Positions 25,984-34,841 of a DNA stretch of 64,000 nt are shown here, one piece after another. Each line of letters opens with the position of its first letter. Positions within the stretch are counted from its first letter, which is position 1. Source of the stretch: G963663365 sp963663365 (GTDB lineage Bacteria; Hinthialibacterota; Hinthialibacteria; Hinthialibacterales; G963663365). The notes under the pieces are model-generated. The model was not told the origin of the DNA and searched no databases. It saw nothing but the letters and a program-made list of their open reading frames with translations. The stretch covers positions 124,001 to 188,000 of the forward strand of contig CAXXIH010000004.1 in NCBI GenBank assembly GCA_963663365.2. The letters run 5' to 3'. The position numbers were made by a program, and so were the translations under genes.

Positions 25984-27285
25984 ATGCCAAAAGGGCACAA
26001 GGATTTATCGAGACGGGATTTTGTACGAAATGGAACACTGGCTGGCGCATCAGTCGCTGCCTTTACTGTTCTGAAATCGAAAGACGCCAGGGCTGAAGCA
26101 CCGATTAAGGTTGGTCTGATTGGCTGTGGCGGACGTGGCAAATTTGACGCCACAAACTGCATGGCTGCCAATAAAGATGTCAAAGTCACCGCAATGGCGG
26201 ATCTCTTTCAAGACCGTATAGACACCGCAAGGACACATTTCCAAGAACGCGTTGATGTCACGGTCTCTCCGGACCAATGTTTTGTCGGTTGGGACGCTTA
26301 TAAAAAGGTTCTCGAAACCGATGTCGATATGGTCATCTTAACAACTCCTCCGGCATTCCGGCCCATGACCATGACGGCAGCAATCGCCGCCAACAAGCAT
26401 GTCTTCATCGAGAAACCGGCTGCTGTCGATGCCCCCGGTATTCGCGAGATCATGAAAGCAGGCGAAGCAGCCAAAGCCAAAGGACTATCAGTTGTTGCCG
26501 GAACACAACGGCGTCACCAGGCCAATCGCCGTCAAGTTCTTAAGCGTGTGCATGACGGTGAAATCGGCGACATCGTCGCCGCACGGTCCTACTGGATCGG
26601 CGGCGCAATCGCCTTTAGAGAGAAGAAGCCTGATTGGACAGATATGGAATACCAGGTGCGGAATTGGTATCACTTCCTCTGGCTTTCGGGTGACCATATC
26701 GTTGAACAACATGTCCACAACTTGGATATGGTCAACTGGGCGATGCAAGGCCATCCGGTCAAAGCTTTCGGCTTTGGCGGCCGTTCATGGCAGCAACGCG
26801 GTAATATCTGGGATCATCACAGCGTCGATTTTGAATATGAGAACGGAGTCCGTTTGAGCAGCATGTGCCGTCAAATCGGCAGCGATGAGAACATGTATAT
26901 AAACGTATCGGAGTTTGTGGTCGGGACTAAAGGCTCATCAAACTTACGTAATATGGTTGCCCGCGATGCCAGCGGATCAAAAATCGCTTGGGAATTCCCT
27001 GGCGAACTTGAACGGGGTGAAACCCAGGAGTTTGTCCACTTGGTCGAAAGCATCCGCAATAATGAACCGGTCAATTATGCCCAAGACGTTGCGGAAAGCA
27101 CGATGACGGCAATCTTAGGACGTACAGCTGAATACAGCGGGCAACTCGTCACCTGGGATGACGCATTAAAATCCGATGAAACGCTTATGCCGAAGAAACT
27201 CGATTTCGGTCCGGTAGAGTTGCGCCCGGTGGCGGTCCCGGGAAACCTTCCCTATACAGGAAAAGAAGGCTGGAACCCGGGCTAA
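25984..27285 (+). CDS. Exported Gfo/Idh/MocA-family oxidoreductase
   Basis: The protein has 433 aa, with GGAG 8 nt upstream. Tat signal RRDFVRNGTLAGASVAAF at about 9-27. NAD(P)-binding GLIGCGGRGKF at about 44-54; VFIEKPAAVDAPG is the conserved EKP catalytic lysine motif; a C-terminal alpha/beta domain has DHIVEQHVHNLDMVNWAM (the H-x-x-D/N region). Tat export fits folding with a tightly bound cofactor in the cytoplasm, as in glucose-fructose oxidoreductase. It probably oxidises a sugar hydroxyl (C3 is usual where DUF1080 hydrolases coexist) in the periplasm. Monocistronic, with a strong terminator at 27326. Confidence 0.9.
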   Translation: MPKGHKDLSRRDFVRNGTLAGASVAAFTVLKSKDARAEAPIKVGLIGCGGRGKFDATNCMAANKDVKVTAMADLFQDRIDTARTHFQERVDVTVSPDQCFVGWDAYKKVLETDVDMVILTTPPAFRPMTMTAAIAANKHVFIEKPAAVDAPGIREIMKAGEAAKAKGLSVVAGTQRRHQANRRQVLKRVHDGEIGDIVAARSYWIGGAIAFREKKPDWTDMEYQVRNWYHFLWLSGDHIVEQHVHNLDMVNWAMQGHPVKAFGFGGRSWQQRGNIWDHHSVDFEYENGVRLSSMCRQIGSDENMYINVSEFVVGTKGSSNLRNMVARDASGSKIAWEFPGELERGETQEFVHLVESIRNNEPVNYAQDVAESTMTAILGRTAEYSGQLVTWDDALKSDETLMPKKLDFGPVELRPVAVPGNLPYTGKEGWNPG

Positions 27286-27325
27286 GACTCAATATTCGGT
27301 ATCTCGGAAATCAACGATGAGAATG

Positions 27326-27355
27326 AAACGGCCGCGAGTTGCGGCCGTTTTGCTT
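27326..27355 (+). terminator. Rho-independent terminator
   Basis: AAACGGCCGC (27326-27335) and GCGGCCGTTT (27341-27350) form a perfect 10-bp stem with a GAGTT loop, followed by TGCTTT. Confidence 0.85.
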
Positions 27356-27411
27356 TGGCTACAGAAAATCGAAAATCCGCCAAAAAGTTGTCCCGCTGGA
27401 ATGGCATCGAT

Positions 27412-28017
27412 TTAGATTGTCCCATCTCGTCCGGCAAAAGTCTCACCGAGAATTCCAATATTGGAAACGATAATATCGCCGGAACTCATCAAACCATTCG
27501 ATGCCTGATACGCTAAATCACGATACAGCCTGGATGGAGAGGAATAATACCATCGGTCGGGACCGGGACTGCGTGCCAACCATTCCGCATCGGGATGAGG
27601 ATCCCCTTGTGCATCGTTCAGGCGGTCACCACGGATATTTCGATATTGATAGAGCCCCAACGGGTAGAAACGGTTGGCCGCCCCCGTACTGGTAGGATTC
27701 TCGATTGGCTTAAAAGGATCGTAAAGAAACCCGGCGAGGTAGGCGATTGGCGTCGTGAGTTGTTGCCAGACCCGGTCTCCCATAAAGTCCGAGCCAATAG
27801 CAGCCGCTAGACCGGACGGCCCCAACATATAGGCGTTATTATCGAGCCGGTACATCTCCACGGCGGTCTTGACCGTACTCATATCGGCAATAGCTCGTGT
27901 CGCTTTGGCCCGCACTTGAGCATTCATAAAATTCGGGACCGCAATGGCCGCAAGAATCCCGATAATGGCGACCACAATCAAAAGTTCGATCAACGTGAAT
28001 GCCGAATCCCGTGGCAT
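27412..28017 (-). CDS. Solitary type II/IV-like pseudopilin (2 of 3)
   Basis: The protein has 201 aa from MPRDSAFTLIELL at 28017 (GAGGT 6 nt upstream; a GTG two codons earlier is in frame). The pilin helix FTLIELLIVVAIIGILAAIAVPNF follows almost at once; the residue before F is Ala rather than the usual Gly, unusual for prepilin peptidase but tolerated in some pseudopilins. The globular part has LTTPIAYLAGFLYDPF and the C-terminal segment YQASNGLMSSGDI, matching the copies at 24939 and 39066. It sits alone between plus-strand genes, divergent from the nucleotidyltransferase gene. Confidence 0.87.
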   Translation of the reverse strand: MPRDSAFTLIELLIVVAIIGILAAIAVPNFMNAQVRAKATRAIADMSTVKTAVEMYRLDNNAYMLGPSGLAAAIGSDFMGDRVWQQLTTPIAYLAGFLYDPFKPIENPTSTGAANRFYPLGLYQYRNIRGDRLNDAQGDPHPDAEWLARSPGPDRWYYSSPSRLYRDLAYQASNGLMSSGDIIVSNIGILGETFAGRDGTI

Positions 28018-28138
28018 AGTCACACCTCTGTCCGCCGGACAAAAATCTTATCACAAGATCCGATTTATTGTCTCGACAAATAAACTCCGGCTGAGAGACT
28101 ACGGATAAGCCGGTCAAAGAACGAATTTCCCCATAGCT

Positions 28139-28167
28139 TTGACAGCCTCTGTGGCTTCCTGTATCCA
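28139..28167 (+). promoter_or_regulatory. Candidate sigma70 promoter for the nucleotidyltransferase-kinase operon
   Basis: A perfect -35 TTGACA (28139-28144) is followed after 17 nt by TATCCA (28162-28167). The -10 is weak. The start codon is 35 bp downstream. Confidence 0.35.
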
Positions 28168-28201
28168 ATCTCTATTACTTGTTATTCAATAAGGCGAATC
28201 A

Positions 28202-28951
28202 ATGAAAGCGGTACTCCTCGCTGCTGGAAGAGGCACACGTCTAAAAGAACTTACAGCCGATAAACCGAAGCCTATGCTTCAGGTGGGTGGTGAATTAATT
28301 CTTGAAAGAATCGTAAAAGGCATTCGAGGAGCCGGTATCGATTCGTTCATCATGATCACAGGATACAAGGCGGAAGTCATCGAAAACCATTTTCAGGACG
28401 GAAGCAGCTTAGGTATCCAAGTCCGCTATATTCGCCAAGATGTGCCCAATGGCACGGCAGGCGCCGTCGTGTTAGCCAAAGATGCCGTAGGTGATGATGC
28501 GTTTCTTCTCTCGTGGGGAGATATTCTCACACCAGTTTCTAATTATAAGCGGCTTGTCGATGCCTGGAATAAAAACAAAGACACCCTCGATGGCATCATG
28601 GGCGTAAACGAGCTGGAAGATATAGGCAGGGGCGCTTCTGTCTGCTTCGATCAGCACACCCGACGGATCGAAAGCATTGTTGAAAAACCTGCTCCCGGTA
28701 CAGCCAAGTCGAACTGGAATCAAGCAGGAATTTTCATCTGGCCGCACAAGATTTTTGATTATCTTGAGCGTGTCGAAATTTCTCCACGAGGAGAATATGA
28801 ATTCCCCGATGCCGTACGGCTTTGGATCGCTGATGGCGGAAACATCCAAGCCCTTCCTCTAAAAGGCTATTGGGGTGATTTGGGTACACCTGCGGACATT
28901 GAAGACCTCGAACAAAAACTACTGAAAAATAAGACTTTTCTCGACGAGTGA
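28202..28951 (+). CDS. Sugar-1-phosphate nucleotidyltransferase
   Basis: The protein has 249 aa. The N-terminal signature LLAAGRGTRLKELTADKPKPMLQVGG binds NTP and Mg. AFLLSWGDI stands where LLLNGD is usual; the active-site regions VEKPAPGTAKSNWNQAGIFIW and YWGDLGTPADIEDLE follow. No left-handed beta-helix tail, so it is a short RfbA/mannose-1-phosphate guanylyltransferase-like enzyme. It makes an NDP-sugar from a sugar-1-phosphate in the cytoplasm. The next gene, a GHMP sugar kinase, starts 6 nt after its stop, so the two probably act in sequence (kinase then nucleotidyltransferase) in salvage of one sugar. Confidence 0.88.
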   Translation: MKAVLLAAGRGTRLKELTADKPKPMLQVGGELILERIVKGIRGAGIDSFIMITGYKAEVIENHFQDGSSLGIQVRYIRQDVPNGTAGAVVLAKDAVGDDAFLLSWGDILTPVSNYKRLVDAWNKNKDTLDGIMGVNELEDIGRGASVCFDQHTRRIESIVEKPAPGTAKSNWNQAGIFIWPHKIFDYLERVEISPRGEYEFPDAVRLWIADGGNIQALPLKGYWGDLGTPADIEDLEQKLLKNKTFLDE

Positions 28952-28956
28952 GATTT

Positions 28957-30276
28957 ATGAAAAACAACCTTGCGGATTTTGAAGTAATCGCACCGGGGCG
29001 TGTCAACCTGGCGGGCGGGCATACGGATTACAATGGCTTGCCGGTGCTACCTATGGCAATGGAGCAATCCATCCGTATCGAAGGCCGAATTCGGGACGAT
29101 GCAGCAGTGCATGTCTCTGCCAAGGTTGTGCCTGGCGAACAAGTTGAATTTCAACTTCAGGCCCCTATCCCAAAGCACCCCCGGGGCCATTGGGCCAATT
29201 ATGTGAAAGCGGGAATGCAAGGTGTTCTTGAAAGCCCATTTTGGGGCTCGCATGAAAAAATCTGCGGTTGCGATCTATCGATATCCGGCACAATTCCCCA
29301 AGGCGTCGGTCTTTCCTCTTCATCGGCCTTGGTTGTGGCTTCCGCTCTTGCCCTGTTGCACGCCAATGGAAGAAAAATCGATCCGATACTTTTGGCCGAA
29401 CGCATGGCTGAGGCGGAGTATTATGTCGGAACGCGTGGCGGCGGGATGGATCAGGCCACCTGTCTGGCCGGTAAAGCCGGGCATGTGCTCAAGATCGACT
29501 TTTTCCCGCTACGCATCAAACCGGTCCTATGGCCGGATTCAATTGCAATCATTGTCTGCGATAGTCTTATCCGGGCCAATAAGACCCAGAATGCACTTTT
29601 GGCCTACAACAAACGAGCCCTGGAGTGCAAGCTCGCGGCGCTGCTGCTTCACGTCTATCTATGCGCTCAGGGACAAACACAACCGTTCGCGCGTCTTGGC
29701 GATTTATTCAATCCGCCTTGGTCGATGAATTACGAACAGTTATCGGAATTGATCGCGGAAGCGCTGCTTGAAGAATACGATTTCGAACAGATATTGGAGC
29801 AAACCGGGAATGAGAATCAGGTAATCGCGCTGCTCAAAGACTATTCATTTACGGATGAATCAGCGTTTTCATCCTTGAAGTTTGCCTGTGGTAAACGCTA
29901 TCGACATATTGCCAACGACGGGCGGATTGTTGAGCAGAGTTTGACTCAATTGCAGGCCGGTAACGCCGAGTCATTCGGCCGGTTGATGGATGAGGGCCAC
30001 ACGAGCGAGCGTGACGATTACGAAATTTCATCGCCCGATTTGAACCGATTGGTAGAGGCCGCAAAAGAAAGCGGGGCCTTAGGTTCCCGCTTGACAGGAG
30101 CCGGATTCGGCGGATGCACCGTGAGTGTCGTCCGCGTTGGCGATATTGACCGCGTTATTTCGGGTATTGAAGCCGGATATTACGCGGATCTGGATGCGGA
30201 AACCCGGTCGCGCAATTCGCAACCGGTGTTTGTCAGTACTCCGGCGGAAGGCGCCCGGGCGGCCGCGCTGACATAG
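28957..30276 (+). CDS. Galactokinase-like GHMP sugar kinase
   Basis: The protein has 439 aa from MKNNLADFEV; a GTG at 28948, overlapping the previous stop, is the alternative. Motif 1 is PGRVNLAGGHTDYNG, where galactokinases read G-E-H-T-D, so a sugar-contacting Glu is Gly here. Motif 2, the ATP loop, is PQGVGLSSSSALVVA. The catalytic Asp lies in RGGGMDQATCLAG; motif 3 is GSRLTGAGFGGCTVSV. It phosphorylates C1 of an aldose. The Glu-to-Gly change suggests a sugar other than galactose. Coupled to the preceding nucleotidyltransferase. Confidence 0.85.
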   Translation: MKNNLADFEVIAPGRVNLAGGHTDYNGLPVLPMAMEQSIRIEGRIRDDAAVHVSAKVVPGEQVEFQLQAPIPKHPRGHWANYVKAGMQGVLESPFWGSHEKICGCDLSISGTIPQGVGLSSSSALVVASALALLHANGRKIDPILLAERMAEAEYYVGTRGGGMDQATCLAGKAGHVLKIDFFPLRIKPVLWPDSIAIIVCDSLIRANKTQNALLAYNKRALECKLAALLLHVYLCAQGQTQPFARLGDLFNPPWSMNYEQLSELIAEALLEEYDFEQILEQTGNENQVIALLKDYSFTDESAFSSLKFACGKRYRHIANDGRIVEQSLTQLQAGNAESFGRLMDEGHTSERDDYEISSPDLNRLVEAAKESGALGSRLTGAGFGGCTVSVVRVGDIDRVISGIEAGYYADLDAETRSRNSQPVFVSTPAEGARAAALT

Positions 30277-30412
30277 GCCGTTTGTAAACCTATACTCCTT
30301 TTGGTTCATGCCCTGCCGGACACTCTGACCAGCAGGCACGAGAGCCGGTGACCCAGCCGAGAGGCTGGAGTACACTCTTTTCTTCATTTCTACACTTCAC
30401 GGAGGAGATCTT

Positions 30413-31591
30413 ATGCCTCGCAGTTTCTTTCCCAGTTCGCGGATTGCGTTTGTTGTTCTTTTAATTCCATTGTTTTTTCTAAGTTCAAATTGTCCAGCAG
30501 AGGACTTTTCGACCATCTTCAATGGCAAAAACCTCGAAAATTGGACAAACATGCACGGCCTAAAATGCCGAGTTGACGAGAAGGCAGGCGCATTGTTATT
30601 GGCAGATGGCGTTGGTTGGCTTCGCTCGGATCGGCGTTACAGTGACTTCGTTCTAGAGTTCGAATCGCAAGCCTTACGGGGCAACGATCATGGAACACTT
30701 TTTTTCCAGGCGGGGCTCGATGGCGTACCTTGGCCTAAAGAGCGTTACGAGATTTCTCTAAAAGGACAGTATCCCGGAAAACTGATGGCAGGCGGTGAGG
30801 TTCTGGCAAACTCAAACTCAAATCCCATCACCCAGGGTGAATGGGCACGTTGGCGGTTGACTGTCCAAGGCGCTTACGCCCAACTCACCTGCAACGATGT
30901 TCAACTTTTGGAAACAGATGCACTCAAGCCGGGTTCAGGGGCTATTGGCTTCCAAGCCATCGATATTCCCTACGCCTATCGAAATATTCGAATTCAAGAA
31001 TTGGGCTACACCAACCTTCTTGCCGGAAAAGAGCCGGTAGGTGACCACTTGGTGGTTCATCACGGCTCTCCGGAACTTTGGAGTGTCCGGGATGATGGTG
31101 TACTCGTTTGCAAAGGTGAAGGTGGCGGCTGGATCGGCACACGTAAAAACGATTACGGCGATTTTGATTTAAAACTCGACTTTAGGGTTCCATTGGAAGG
31201 CAACAGCGGTGTCTTTATCCGTTGTCCATTTGATGGCAATCCCGCCTACGCCGGGATGGAAATTCAAATCCTCGATGACGATGCCAAACACTGGGGCCCG
31301 CTAGAGCCCTGGCAGAAGACCGGTTCGATTTATCATGAAGTTGCACCATCGGTCCGTGCCACAAAAAAGGGCGGAACCTGGCAAAACATGGAAATCGTAT
31401 GCAATAACAATATCGTCCAAATCTATGTTAATGGTGTGCAGATCATTGACGCCGATCTCGATAAATACACAACCTCGACAACAGATGCGCTCCCGCTTAA
31501 GGACCGCCCGCGTTCCGGCTATATCGGACTTCAAAACTATGGAATCGGCATTGAATTTCGCAATATGCTGGTAAAACGCCTGAGCAAATAA
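30413..31591 (+). CDS. Exported protein with two DUF1080 domains
   Basis: The protein has 392 aa with GGAGGAG upstream. Signal peptide 1 to about 29 (CPA-E). The first DUF1080-like domain (about 33-202) starts FSTIFNGKNLENW and has YSDFVLEFESQALRGNDHGTLFFQ. The second (about 210-392) has ELWSVRDDGVLVCKGEGGGWIGT, FDLKLDFRVPLEGNSGVFIRC, GMEIQILDDD, WQNMEIVCNNNIVQIYVNGV and GYIGLQNYGIGIEFRNMLV. The second keeps the family pattern better than the first. Probable periplasmic hydrolysis of 3-keto-glycosides; the first domain may bind substrate. Ends at the bidirectional terminator 31631. Confidence 0.82.
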   Translation: MPRSFFPSSRIAFVVLLIPLFFLSSNCPAEDFSTIFNGKNLENWTNMHGLKCRVDEKAGALLLADGVGWLRSDRRYSDFVLEFESQALRGNDHGTLFFQAGLDGVPWPKERYEISLKGQYPGKLMAGGEVLANSNSNPITQGEWARWRLTVQGAYAQLTCNDVQLLETDALKPGSGAIGFQAIDIPYAYRNIRIQELGYTNLLAGKEPVGDHLVVHHGSPELWSVRDDGVLVCKGEGGGWIGTRKNDYGDFDLKLDFRVPLEGNSGVFIRCPFDGNPAYAGMEIQILDDDAKHWGPLEPWQKTGSIYHEVAPSVRATKKGGTWQNMEIVCNNNIVQIYVNGVQIIDADLDKYTTSTTDALPLKDRPRSGYIGLQNYGIGIEFRNMLVKRLSK

Positions 31592-31630
31592 GCAGGATCG
31601 TTTTCCCTTACTTTCTTATTATGCAAAACA

Positions 31631-31667
31631 AAAATCCGCGTCTTCCAGTAAGGGAGACGCGGATTTT
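31631..31667. terminator. Bidirectional rho-independent terminator
   Basis: AAAATCCGCGTCT (31631-31643) pairs perfectly with AGACGCGGATTTT (31655-31667) over an 11-nt loop. A/T flanks give a U-tract on either strand. It separates the converging genes ending at 31591 and 31704. Confidence 0.9.
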
Positions 31668-31703
31668 AATTGCAGTAGGGATATCTAAGTCTTTGAATTG
31701 TTG

Positions 31704-32639
31704 CTATTGGGACGCAACACAACGATTACCTCCGGCGTCCTGCGCAGAATTGAGTGCGCTTTGAGCTTCATTCAATAGGGTGCCAAAATCCGAATGGGAT
31801 TCCAAGAGACAGCCAATACCAAATGACGCTGTCACATGAAGAGGCTTCGAACGATCTTCAGTAAATGTGTGCTGTGATATCAATTGACGTATTGCGCCGG
31901 CTTTGCCAAAGGCATTGTGCAAATCCGTGCTGGGCATCACAACCGACAATTTATTGTCCGGCAAAAGACCGATGACATCCGAATTCCGTTGATTTTCTTT
32001 CAGTATCTTTACAACCTGGTGGAGAATTAATTCTATCGAATCCTGGCCCACTCCGCTGTTACTATCCTGCAAATTGTCGATTGTCATAACCCACACAGAT
32101 AAAGCGTGTTCATATCGGCGGCAGCAATTGAATTCATGCTCCGCAATCTCATAAAACGCTTTTGTTTCATAAAAACCGGGGCACGTGCGGTGTTCACGGT
32201 CTTTGCAGTTGAATTCAGTTAAATCAGGCCTTTTTGCCAGCCGGAGTCCGGTGCGGATACGGGCTGTCAATTCCTGACAACTAATGGGCTTTATCACGAC
32301 ATCGTTCGCGCCGCTCTCAAGCGCACGAATTCTGGCCTCAGTGCCTTGATGAGAGGTGCATATTAGAAAAAAAACATCTCGTAGATCGGGGTCATCGCGC
32401 AGTTTGCTACACAGGGCCGGACCGTCCAGGCTGCTCAGATTCCAACTTGAAATAATGAGTTGGGGCCGATGTGTCTTACAGAGTTCCAGTGCTTCAAGGC
32501 CATCGGTGGCAACCATGACACTGTGACCGTCACGTTCCAGAACTCGTTGCAGAAGATGTCGTGTTACAAGATCTTGATCTGCAATTAGTGCACGATTTGG
32601 AGTCAAACCAGGCATTCCATAATTACCGGCATTATTCAA
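31704..32639 (-). CDS. Pseudo-response regulator with degenerate GGDEF domain
   Basis: The protein has 311 aa if started at TTG 32639 (GGAGG-rich site 11-14 nt upstream); ATG 32615 is the alternative. A receiver domain covers about 15-135: D21 of the acidic pocket, T95 and K117 (VIKP) are kept, but the phosphoacceptor is Ser65 (IISSWNLSSLDG where an Asp-Trp is expected) and the second acidic residue is Gln22. Residues ~155-305 have a GGDEF fold with the active site reading PDNKL instead of GGDEF (SDVIGLLPDNKLSVVMPSTD), and a normal C-terminal ASFGIG. Both phosphorylation and c-di-GMP synthesis should be lost; it may be a scaffold or bind a ligand. Monocistronic. Confidence 0.85.
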   Translation of the reverse strand: MNNAGNYGMPGLTPNRALIADQDLVTRHLLQRVLERDGHSVMVATDGLEALELCKTHRPQLIISSWNLSSLDGPALCSKLRDDPDLRDVFFLICTSHQGTEARIRALESGANDVVIKPISCQELTARIRTGLRLAKRPDLTEFNCKDREHRTCPGFYETKAFYEIAEHEFNCCRRYEHALSVWVMTIDNLQDSNSGVGQDSIELILHQVVKILKENQRNSDVIGLLPDNKLSVVMPSTDLHNAFGKAGAIRQLISQHTFTEDRSKPLHVTASFGIGCLLESHSDFGTLLNEAQSALNSAQDAGGNRCVASQ

Positions 32640-32939
32640 TTCGGGCTATGCCCCCTCCCACTGGAGCACCTCCACAATTCCCTAAGGAATAAAAAATAAA
32701 GCCCGGGTATAAACGTAAAGAATCACGAGCAGTTTTTGTGCCGATTTGTCAGAAATGTGGGGAAATACACGATAATCGTTTAAAAGCAGGCAAAAACATA
32801 CATTTTCGGTTTCATTTTAGCTGCTTTTCAAAAAAACAAACCGTAAAATGAAACGCTTTTGAGACTTTTTGTCTCATTTTGAACACGCCATTCTGCTCTG
32901 ACCGATCATCTCCGTATCAATTCTTCCGTAGACAGAATG
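32640..32939. other. 300-bp AT-rich intergenic region with nested inverted repeats
   Basis: It lies between two minus-strand genes. It holds three inverted repeats: AAAAGCAG (32782)/CTGCTTTT (32821), GTTTCATTTTA (32809)/TAAAATGAAAC (32844), and TGAGAC (32860)/GTCTCA (32871). The first two interleave. No open frame is evident. Confidence 0.55.
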
Positions 32940-34673
32940 CTATCTACGTAAATAGTAATACCAGTCATATTCAAACACTGCCTCTTCACTTGCGGGGATA
33001 TCATTCGACCAAGTGATCATAGATATGGAATTGACGCCTGCCCAATGCGGCCAAGACCATGTAAACCACGGGTAGGCGGAGCGGTTATCCGCAAAAGATT
33101 CTAAAGCATCGCTATGCGTGATTTTGCCGTCAGACTCCGCGCTGGTGGCCATCCCAAAAATATTTCGCTGAACCCGAACATTTGCACTTTCACAACCAAA
33201 ATTTTTAACTGTCAATTTTCCATGCAATAAAATCTTTGCATATTCGAATCCGTTGAAACGCACGGTTTCACGGCCTACTTCTTTTTCTTCACGCTTGGCA
33301 TTGAGATCCGTTGCTACGGTCACACCGACATCAACGGCATTGCCCACAGAGGTGTAAGTCACAAGGTCCTGGCCTAGCGGAGTTCCTTCCTTAAAAATCA
33401 AAGCGGGACCTGTTGTCCAAGGTTCTTGTCCTTCGTTCGTCAGGTGAATTCGATGCATGGGTTTAGCCTGCGCCAAGGCTTGTGCGAGTTCTTGTTGCTG
33501 TTGCTCGCGGACCTGCGGCCACATTTCTTGAGGAGGAACCGGTGGAATATCCCATGTATAGAGATCAGTATAAGGAATCGTCATCTCCAAAAGGGTAACA
33601 ACTGCGCGTTCCCCTTTTTTTAACGAAAAATCAGGGCGGTAGTACACAAAAAGATCTCCGCGCTTTCCGCTATCGGGCATTTCAGGTGTCGACACGGCAG
33701 GATCGAATGAGATGGCATCACCCCCCATGCCTCCCACGCCCGGCATGATGGCTTGCGACATCATCGCATTAGACATGCTGTACCTCATCCGGTCTTCACG
33801 CCGTCCGGGTTCGGTAAAATACGATCCAAGATTCAATCCGGTTTCACGAAGAGCCAGCGGAGAGAGATGATCTTTCATTTGGAAATTGGGAACACCCACA
33901 ACCAGACGCAAATCGACATTCTCAAGATCGGCAAGTTCGTTAATGATAGTCCCTTGAAGCACGAGTTTGGCTTGATCGTTTTCAAGAAGATCGATTCGAT
34001 AGCTGGGAATCCAGCGTATTCCCTTCTGTAAATAGACAAATCCGACTGCTTGCTCGCCGTTGGCCGGATTCTCGCCTTGTTTCACGTGAAACGATATTTC
34101 CCGAACACGTTTCTTTTCACTTCTTTTCGTGGCCGGAGCATCGTCAGAAATCAAAAGGCTGCGAAGATTCTCACGTTTGATTAGTTGGACTCCGCGCGTG
34201 TTCTGCAGCATCAAAAATGAGGAAAGTTCCGGATCGGCGCCCTTATTTTCTTCATCGGGTTCTTTCTTCAGGATTCCCAACAATTTTCCGGTATAGGTTT
34301 CCGATTCTCCTGAGGCGGGTTGCTCAATCACCGTGACTTCTTTGCCGGTGTTGGCTCGGATGATGTCATCAAAAGTTAAACAAACTTGTTCCTCTTCAAC
34401 ATCTACATATCCCGCCCGGACCATATCGACATTGCTGGTTGAATCGGATGTAAAAGTCCAAAATGTCCCTAAGACCGGCACAGGAACATCACGAGTGCTG
34501 CACCAACCATCTGTAAATTGTGCCGTTCCCTGCGACAGAACCAATGCATGGCCATCCTTAAACACCGTGACATCGGTAATCGGGAAATCCGCTCCTCCCG
34601 CATAAACCGGAAGCCAATTAAACAGAACCGAAATAGCCACAACGCCGAAGATTGCCCCATTGCGTGAGTTCAT
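32940..34673 (-). CDS. Exported DUF4139-domain protein
   Basis: The protein has 577 aa, with AGGA about 10 nt upstream. Signal peptide 1-25 (LPVYA-G). The first region, ITDVTVFKDGHALVLSQGTAQF, is the DUF4140/4139 type start; the middle has VGFVYLQKGIRWIPSYRIDLLENDQAKLVLQGTIINELADLENVDLRLVVGVPNF, the core of DUF4139 (mucoidy inhibitor MuiA-like). A Met/Gly-rich loop (~305-325) and a QQQQELAQALAQA coiled stretch (~395) precede the C-terminal beta domain. Members are periplasmic or surface beta-sandwich proteins of unknown biochemistry. No operon partner is obvious; the transglutaminase gene lies 168 bp upstream on the same strand. Confidence 0.8.
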   Translation of the reverse strand: MNSRNGAIFGVVAISVLFNWLPVYAGGADFPITDVTVFKDGHALVLSQGTAQFTDGWCSTRDVPVPVLGTFWTFTSDSTSNVDMVRAGYVDVEEEQVCLTFDDIIRANTGKEVTVIEQPASGESETYTGKLLGILKKEPDEENKGADPELSSFLMLQNTRGVQLIKRENLRSLLISDDAPATKRSEKKRVREISFHVKQGENPANGEQAVGFVYLQKGIRWIPSYRIDLLENDQAKLVLQGTIINELADLENVDLRLVVGVPNFQMKDHLSPLALRETGLNLGSYFTEPGRREDRMRYSMSNAMMSQAIMPGVGGMGGDAISFDPAVSTPEMPDSGKRGDLFVYYRPDFSLKKGERAVVTLLEMTIPYTDLYTWDIPPVPPQEMWPQVREQQQQELAQALAQAKPMHRIHLTNEGQEPWTTGPALIFKEGTPLGQDLVTYTSVGNAVDVGVTVATDLNAKREEKEVGRETVRFNGFEYAKILLHGKLTVKNFGCESANVRVQRNIFGMATSAESDGKITHSDALESFADNRSAYPWFTWSWPHWAGVNSISMITWSNDIPASEEAVFEYDWYYYLRR

Positions 34674-34841
34674 AATTCACCATCCTTTGGCATGGGCGCC
34701 CCCCATAAGAAAAATGCCTGGAGAATGGCCCGGCCAGCCGTTTTGGTGAATTCAACGTAACAGCCAGCGGCCGAATAACGCGCTGCATATCCGGGGAATG
34801 ATATGAATTCTCAATTCACCCCATCATGAAGGCACAGGAAA

